A DNA stretch of 64,000 nucleotides, from positions 1,351,501 to 1,415,500 of the forward strand of contig QANY01002227.1 in assembly GCA_003255025.1 (NCBI GenBank), in the 5' to 3' direction. Position 1 is the first letter of the stretch, and every line of letters starts with the position of its first letter. Origin of the DNA: Datisca glomerata (Eukaryota > Streptophyta > Magnoliopsida > Cucurbitales > Datiscaceae). Both the position numbers and the translations under genes were made by a program. This document shows, piece by piece, positions 57,600-64,000 of the stretch. The notes beneath the pieces are model-generated. The model did not search any database. It worked only from the letters and a program-made list of their open reading frames with translations, and was not told the origin of the DNA.

Positions 57600-60475
57600 T
57601 TGCAACATACGAATCAAACCCATAATCTCTCATTGAACACATCCCTTACAACACACGAGTCAAAACCCGCGCCAAAGTGGAACCAAATCCCTCCAACCCG
57701 CGACCCCAAACCCCATATCCTTATAATATTGTATTTTTCACCAATAAAGGATAGAGGAAAGCATAAAGTTACAAAGGGAATATTGAGTCTCACGACGCAA
57801 CCAAGTTCAAGCTCGAGCGTCTCAAAAGGATCGTATGATGCCACCAGTTATGGGGTGAAATGATTTCATCCAAAGAATCAAAATCTTAGTAGCCTTATTC
57901 TTCATATTGCTTCAACGGAGCATATATCTCACCCAAGCAAACAAGATGTAAGTTTTTCTTTATAGATTTTGAATTTTATGTGTTAGATTGTTGAAACACC
58001 TAATATATACTTGATTCGTTCTACAAATTGGGTGTTTTTTATGTGATGATTATAGAAATGCATGGTTGTTGGTAGAAATATATGTCTTGGATGAAAAACT
58101 ATAGTATTTTCATGAGTGCCCGTAAAATGTGCAACGAAATGTCATAATGAATTATATGGTGCATTTTTTTAATTGTCCGTAAGGTGTTTGATATAATGCC
58201 ATATTGAGGTTTATACTATATTTATATGAATGCCCGTAACATGATCGATGAAATGCTATAACCCATCCAAGGATAAAATGTAAGTTTCTTTAACAAAAAG
58301 TTTGTTGTTATGTTTATATTATTAAAACACCAAATAGATACTTGAATCATTTTGAAAACTGAGTGTTTTTTATGTGATACTTCTAGAAATGTATGATTAT
58401 TGGTAGCGATATATGTTTTGGATGAAAAATTATAGTGTATGTTTATTGCCCGTAAGATGTTCGACGAAATGTCACAATAGGGATTAAAGTACATTTTTCT
58501 CCACACACCTTTTCACTAAGCCATACTTACATTTTGGTTTCTTAGGCTGAGTTCTATGATCTTGACATTCGTGATTTTGGGAACATTACACTAGTAGCTC
58601 CATGGTACAATAGGCTTCCTGAAAATGTGAGAAGGAATGTCGATACCTCCGGGTTTAGTTATTTTATAAGTACATTGAAAAAGGGCCAGCTGGATCACGT
58701 CCTATTGAAAAGTCTGGCCGAGAAATGGTGGGATATAACCCACACCTTTCATATAGATGAAGTGGGTGAAATGACAATGGCCCCATTGGACTTTGCTGTG
58801 ATAACTAGCCTAAAAGTCGAAAACTGTTGTTGGAGGTTGGAGAAAAAAAGTTAGTTATCAATGGATATTTGATAATTATGCTAGGTACGAATGTACTACT
58901 CCTAAGCAGGAGGACATTTTGACAAGAGTCTTTCTTATGATACTCTTGGGTGGTACAATTTTTTACGACGAGAACAATAAAGTTTATTTGCACCTCCTAC
59001 CCATCCTATAGAGATGAAATACGGAAGTGTAATTGGGGTGGTTCAGCATTGTCCTTATTGTATTGCAATATGAAATCTTTATGTCGCGGGAAAAGTGTAG
59101 GAAATGGAGGTTTTTGAAGAGCATGAGAGGTGTGAGCTTGTGAGCACTTTCCGTGTTTGGCACTGAGCAGATCATTGGGTGGTCCAGATACGTTCTCGAG
59201 AGCAGCATGTTAGATATACATGAGTCGGGAACAAAGGATGTTGGTCACTGCCTAAAAGAATTTCGTGTTAAACTTTGATACATGAGGCCCAACGAGGTAT
59301 GTGTTTTATTATATCAATTCTTATATTGTCCCCCTGAGTATGAATATTATTTTACTGAAAAACTATTTGTTTTTTAACTTGCAGATCAATTGGTACCCTT
59401 AGGAAGAACGTACAAACTTGCATGACTATTGCATCGACAGTATACTCCTACCACCATGAGGATCTTACTGCAAGGACCTGCTGGAAGAGCATGGTACTTG
59501 GGTGAGTGCGTCTCACGGCAGAGTATGGGAACCAAGGCGCTGTACATCCCATCAAAAACCCAAATTTAATGTTATGTGATCAACCATTCACCAGAGAGGA
59601 TCTGTCTGGTGGTCTTGGAGGTTTTAGAGCGACACACTTTATCCAGGATGTAGATGGCGACAACGAAGATACTTATGATGAATTCTGAAAAAAGTGGTTG
59701 TCTTACAACTATAACGGGGAATCTTCATCTTCACATGTGTTAAACGTCTCTAAGTGGTTTTTAAATATAAGAGATTATTCATTTTGGTATACAATGTAAT
59801 TCTATAATCTACTATGTATAGGCGGCATCAGCAGCAGTAACCGCAACAACCACAATAGTACCGAGGAGCATCAGGGTTGGCTAGAGCGACTGTTGATGAT
59901 ATAAGAGTGGCTGACATCCCACTACCATCGTGGTAGATTCCGTTACCACTCCCAGATGGTGGTGGTGAGTTGATTGACAATCCAAATGATGTTCTAGTCT
60001 GGGGTCTTCTATCTGCTTAAGTAAGTTATGTGAGTTATGATGTTAATATTTATTATTTAGTCATTCAATATCATATTAACGCGTAATTCGGATAATGCAA
60101 GTGTAAGTGGCGTGCGCGGCAAGTATGATGCTCATGATTGGTGGTCTCAACAAACTGTTATTCGAGAAAATGTTGAGCGCACGTGAGGCAATGATAAAGG
60201 CCAAATCATCAATGAAAAAATGATAAGAAAATTGTAAACTTACGATCTTTCCCTTTTATTTTTTAGTTTGAAATCAAAATGTACTGAATATGGACACTTG
60301 TAGGCAAAGTTACAAAGACGCCTGCTTATGTACGAAACTCAAGCAAGCAGGCATGATAGTGATGATGATGAAGTTGATGGAGATGATGAAGATTTAGTTA
60401 ATGATGATGAAGACAAATGGATTTGAAATCCTGATTTTATCTAAAATATTTTCCTGTTGAAAATGAGCAGATTTG
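57600..60475 (+). pseudogene. Plant mobile domain (PMD, aminotransferase-like) gene, broken
   Basis: A C/T-rich leader at about 57480-57560 precedes a first exon-like block. The PMD signature is in the exon at about 58546-58854: NITLVAPWYNRLP, LDHVLLKSLAEKWWDITHTF, then GEMTMAPLDFAVIT, matching the family pattern (W-R-x-E-T-H-T-F, then GE-M-T-x-T-L-x-D-V). After a frameshift near 58825 come LGGTIFYDENN-like and WSSIVL-like pieces. A donor CGAGGTATGT at about 59294 and an acceptor TTGCAG near 59384 frame the next exon, with a WYLGE-type segment near 59495. A histidine/glutamine-rich and then acidic tail (60350-60430) ends the gene. PMD proteins occur both as host genes of the MAIL/MAIN type and as parts of transposable elements. 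At least four stops or frameshifts make this a pseudogene. Confidence 0.75.
57936..58500 (+). repeat. Tandem duplication of about 245 bp in the PMD gene intron
   Basis: Copies at about 57950-58180 and 58272-58500 share TGTAAGTTT, TTGAAACACC/TTAAAACACC, GGGTGTTTTTTATGTGAT, TGTTGGTAG/TATTGGTAG and TTGGATGAAAAA. They are well diverged, so the duplication is old. Confidence 0.85.
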
Positions 60476-61096
60476 CAAGGATTTGATGGATTTTATCAAC
60501 AAATACAATCAATTACATTTTTACCCAAATAAAGTAGCTTCGATTTTATCGATAAAATCGTTGCTGCTCCTCTTTCATCCATTCCAGCTTCAAGCTTTTT
60601 CACTTCTCACCTCTGTAAGTTCTCTATCTCTCTCTCTCTTTTGTTTCCTTCTTTCTCTTCACCTTTGTAAATTTTCATTTTTTTTGTGAAAAATTGTTTC
60701 TAAATTTTTATTTTTTGTAGCAAGTAACCACGTTTTCTTTCTCTGACTTTCACGATTCCTAGTCAAACTCCTTTGCGATACCTTCTCTCTCTGGAACTTT
60801 CTTTCTCTGTCTTTTTATGATTTAGCTCTGTGGTTGGTCTCTCTAAGCCAAAATTTTGGAGGGTATGTTTCTCCTTCCCGTTTGACGCTGTTTATTTTCC
60901 CTCATTTAGCGTCGACTACTTTTCGTCTGAATTCACCGTCTAGGTTTATTGGATCAAATATTGTCTGTGGCCACATATACTGAGTATTCACTTGAAATAT
61001 GATTCATCAATTGCGTAAATTAGTTTAATATCAATATTCTGCATATTTTTATATACGAGTGTGAATTCGTGTAAATTTTGGTCCTTAGCTACTTCG
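60476..61096. other. Noncoding region
   Basis: Contains a CTCTCTCTCT tract near 60630 and a palindrome, CGATTTTATCGATAAAATCG, at 60540-60559. No gene is recognised. Confidence 0.6.
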
Positions 61097-61890
61097 AAAT
61101 GGTCACTTGCTACTAACTAACGGTCTTGCAATAATGTTTTTTTCCTTTTTGGTGTTGGTTTGGATGCGCTCTGTTGCCAAGAAAATTGATGAAAATAGCA
61201 ATTGGAGTCCAGTTAAAAGTTAATCTTGTTTTGGATTGATATGTGTGTCTAATGCTGTCAAATTTATAACTTACCATTCCAACATGAGTTTTTCATTTTT
61301 TCTGAGCATAAAGGCATATATTTTCATAGTTATGGTCTCCTTAGTCCCAATGATGTGGGTATCAGTGAAACTAATTAGCACTTTAAGGTTTCTAGTTAAA
61401 CGTGAACAACAAATGAAGTATGTAGAAAGTATAAGTAATCTCACTACATGGTATGTTTTACACATTATGGAACTATTTTTTTAAGTGAAATGGGGAACGG
61501 AGAATAAGAAGATTTATGAGCTCCATCTAGTTGACGAGGACCATTGATCAGATCTAATTTATTCATACGTATTGAACTATTTTGGTTTTAAAGATCTCAG
61601 TCCTTTTGGATATAACAATAACCATTGCAAATTTCTTGTTTTTCATGCTTCAGCTGTTGTTTGTAGGAATGCTTCGAAATGGTCACTTGCTACTAACGGG
61701 CTCACAATAAGGTTTTTTCCTTTTTGGTGTTGGTTTGGATGTGCTATGTTACTTAAAAATTGATGAAAATAGCAATTAGAGTTCAGCTAAATGTTGATCT
61801 TGTTTTGGATTGATATGGGTGTCTAATGCTGTCAAAGTTATATCTTACCATTCCAACATGAGTTTTTCATTTTTCTGAGCATAAGGCAGA
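61097..61890 (+). repeat. Two direct copies of a 220-bp noncoding segment (61097-61320 and 61676-61890)
   Basis: Both copies begin GAAATGGTCACTTGCTACTAAC and end GAGTTTTTCATTTTTCTGAGCATAA-like. They share TTTTGGTGTTGGTTTGGATG and CTTGTTTTGGATTGATATG. The spacing is 579 bp. No coding content is seen. Confidence 0.95.
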
Positions 61891-62024
61891 TAATGAATTG
61901 AAGAACGAGAGTCATATTTATTTCATAGTTATGGCAGATAATGAATTAAATTTTTATAGGAAAACATTATCTAGTTAATTCGGGGTTTATATTGAGATCT
62001 GTATTCATCGCTCTATATTGAGGG

Positions 62025-62414
62025 ACTCGATATCATCTTAAAGAATATTCTACTCATGCACCGCAATCCCCAAAAGGGACTGTTTAATCACCGACATGCA
62101 TCATTGCGTAAACGTTATTGAAAGAACTTTTGGAGTATTAAAAATTCTCTTCATTGGCAGTGGAACTGAACAACAATATAGTTTTTATACACAAACAGAA
62201 ATTGTGTTAGCCTGTTGCATATTGCATAATTTTTTAATAGGTATTGATCCAGATGAGAGACTAATTGCAGAAGTTGATTCGTGAAGTTATGGATAGTGAA
62301 ATAGATGTGGATCAAGTATCGTCTTTGAGCTTAACTGAAGATAAGAGACGTGGACAACAAATTCGAGAGTCCATAGCAACTCAAATGTGGCAAGATTACA
62401 CTAATGAACATTAA
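62025..62414 (+). pseudogene. PIF/Harbinger transposase, C-terminal fragment
   Basis: It opens with a degraded YHLKEYS segment, shifts frame near 62085, and then reads NVIERTFGVLKILF, YSFYTQTEIVLACCILHNFL and DPDERLIAEVD. This is the end of the DDE_Tnp_4 catalytic domain, including the final glutamate (IER). A stop near 62282 interrupts a tail that continues to 62414 (QIRESIATQMWQDYTNEH-stop), the usual PIF transposase ending. The first two thirds of the transposase are absent upstream, so this is a fragment. Confidence 0.88.
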
Positions 62415-62632
62415 TTTATATATTCATTATGTCTTTTATTATCTACCTAATTTCTTTCATCTTTCGTATAATGTGAAACAATTCAATTATTTATATATTT
62501 AATAATTTATTGCATGTGTAAGAATTAAGATTCTTAATTTTTTATCTATATAATTATTATTTTTCCTATCTTCTTTGTTTACTATTTTGACCTACAGATG
62601 TTTACAGGTGAAATATTGATCCATACAAGTTG

Positions 62633-63658
62633 ATGGATATTGTCAATGGTGAGAAGAAAAAGTATACTAGTTGGATCCTAGCAATAGATAAGTATCTCAT
62701 AGAAGTTCTAAAAGAACAAAAACTACTTGGACAAAAACCATAGAGAAGTTTTACAAATGAAGCTTACCAAAATGCGATTCAAGCTATGAATTCAAAATTC
62801 CAATTAGAGATATCAAAGGAGAATATCACTAATCGTTTGAAGACGATAAAAGATAAAATGACCATAGGGTTGGAAGTGTTCCGTTGTGGTAGTGGCTTCA
62901 GCTAGAATAGTATCACGGAAACGATTGAGGCAGAACCAGTTGTATGGGATACCCTAATACAAGTACGTGCTCTTCAAATTTGATATTTCTTTCATTAATT
63001 TAGAGTTAGCGGTACCATTATTATATGAATATAAATATTAAACTCAATCTATTGACTTGTAGTCTTTTCCAAAAGTACAGCAAGTTCGTGGAAAACCAAT
63101 TTATAACTACGAAATTTTGAAATAAATTTATGTCGAAGATAGGGCAACTAGATCAGCTACAGAAAGTGCAAAAGAAAAGGTACGTCGTTGGGCACAACAA
63201 GATTCAATGTGTATCAATGATATTGATGAACGTATAGTACGAGATGAGATACATATTGAAAGTTTCGATGAACCTAAAGATAAAATGTCCAACATCAAAA
63301 CATGTCATCTGCATATGCTTCATCTTCTAAGCGTGTTAAGAAGAAAACACACATAGCCGATGTAATAGAAGATAAATTGAGAGTACTTACAAGTTCAATG
63401 GAGAAAGTCACAATGGTGTTTGATAAATGTGATGTTTTTTTTCAAAAATCATTTTTTAATTTCATACGATGAACGCATAAGTATTCACAAAATGTTTTTA
63501 TATGTGAAGCTAATGATGTCACTAGAGAAGCAAATGCTATTGCTCGAGAGCACAATCGTCGTATTTATACTGCAGATGAAGTGTTTAATGCACTGATGGA
63601 ATATGAATGGATAACGAATTTATATTCAAAGCCATTGAGTTCCTACTATCTGGTCTGA
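62633..63658 (+). pseudogene. Myb/SANT-like protein of the PIF/Harbinger element, broken
   Basis: It starts at ATG 62633. The first exon (62633-62960) carries the Myb/SANT-like domain of plant Harbinger partners: YTSWILAIDKYLIEVLKEQK, then FTNEAYQNAIQAMNSKF and ITNRLKTIKDKM, ending VVWDTLIQ. Codon 37 is TAG (62741-62743) and another stop falls near 62902. After an intron with donor GTACGT at about 62961 and an acceptor near 63061, it continues with ATRSATESAKEKVRRWAQQD and finally EANAIAREHNRRIYTADEV, close to stop 63656-63658. In this superfamily the Myb-like protein helps the transposase enter the nucleus and bind the element ends. It follows the transposase by about 220 bp on the same strand. 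Confidence 0.85.
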
Positions 63659-64000
63659 TAAGTGTTGATACATTTTATGGGTTTCCAATGACGGAGCGCA
63701 AACAATGATTGTTTTGGAAGATGTCAAATCATGACAAAAAATAACTTACTTCGAGCACACATTTTCTTACTATTATTGTTGCGACAATTAAATAAGTGTT
63801 TATCTTGATCATTAATTTATGATACAATCATTGTTGTTTTATTTGTATTTTTCTTATTAATAATAACACTGAACAATTGAGTGTGAGCACTTTTGGAACA
63901 TAAAATTTCGTGTGCTTTTATATTTTTTTAATAATACTAAATAATGTCATTTTTATATATTAAAAAATTACTCTATTTCATATTTTATATTAATTATTAA
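63659..64000. other. Noncoding AT-rich end of the window
   Basis: No gene is recognised. It should contain the right end of the Harbinger element; I could not define a terminal inverted repeat. Confidence 0.6.

Overview
This is nuclear DNA from a flowering plant, most likely a eudicot. The signs are spliced genes with GT..AG introns, an AT-rich background, and nested plant LTR retrotransposons of the Ty1/copia and Ty3/gypsy types together with Mutator-like (MULE), hAT and PIF/Harbinger remains. I cannot name the species. Host genes fill only a few kb. Most of the window is mobile DNA of several ages.

Layout. 1-2755: the 3' part of a decayed copia element. 2999-3425: a probable MITE. 3943-17591: a gypsy element of the Tat type with LTRs, broken gag-pol, a 55-bp minisatellite holding a hAT MITE, and an antisense accessory gene that is itself split by a 3.2-kb insertion. 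That insertion carries an organelle-like patch. 18199-18834: an intact, intronless WRN-like 3'-5' exonuclease gene. 19639-35455: an epoxide hydrolase pseudogene split by a four-layer nest. A Tork-like copia element (20333-34869) sits in its exon 2, a hAT-like element (21911-31926) sits inside the copia, and a minus-strand Tekay/Del-type gypsy (22869-31870) sits inside the hAT element. 35621-41280: a complete non-autonomous LTR element (LARD) with a 5-bp target duplication and several minisatellites. 42420-44103: an intact three-exon soluble epoxide hydrolase gene, the surviving paralogue. 45252-46478 (minus): a ribosomal protein eL18 gene with good exon structure but a premature stop in its last exon. 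47644-52850: MULE-related material, with a DUF1985-type gene on plus and a MULE transposase on minus. 52852-54350: a Pack-MULE-like element with about 210-bp inverted ends and a captured coiled-coil gene fragment. 57500-60480: a plant-mobile-domain (PMD) pseudogene. 61097-61890: a duplicated noncoding segment. 62025-63658: a PIF/Harbinger transposase tail and its Myb/SANT-like partner, both broken.

How the parts relate. The two epoxide hydrolase copies are a tandem duplication. One copy was destroyed by the nest of insertions and the LARD landed between the two. The exonuclease and the second epoxide hydrolase are the only genes I would call functional. eL18 is probably a pseudogene or a recently disabled allele. 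The Tat element and the LARD share a 55-bp minisatellite unit and a primer-site-like motif, so the LARD is probably a non-autonomous relative of a Tat element.

I found no clearly new biological system. The best candidates for follow-up are the spliced antisense gene of the Tat element, the organelle-like patch that also reads as gypsy integrase, the Pack-MULE capture, and the nested insertions as a relative clock.
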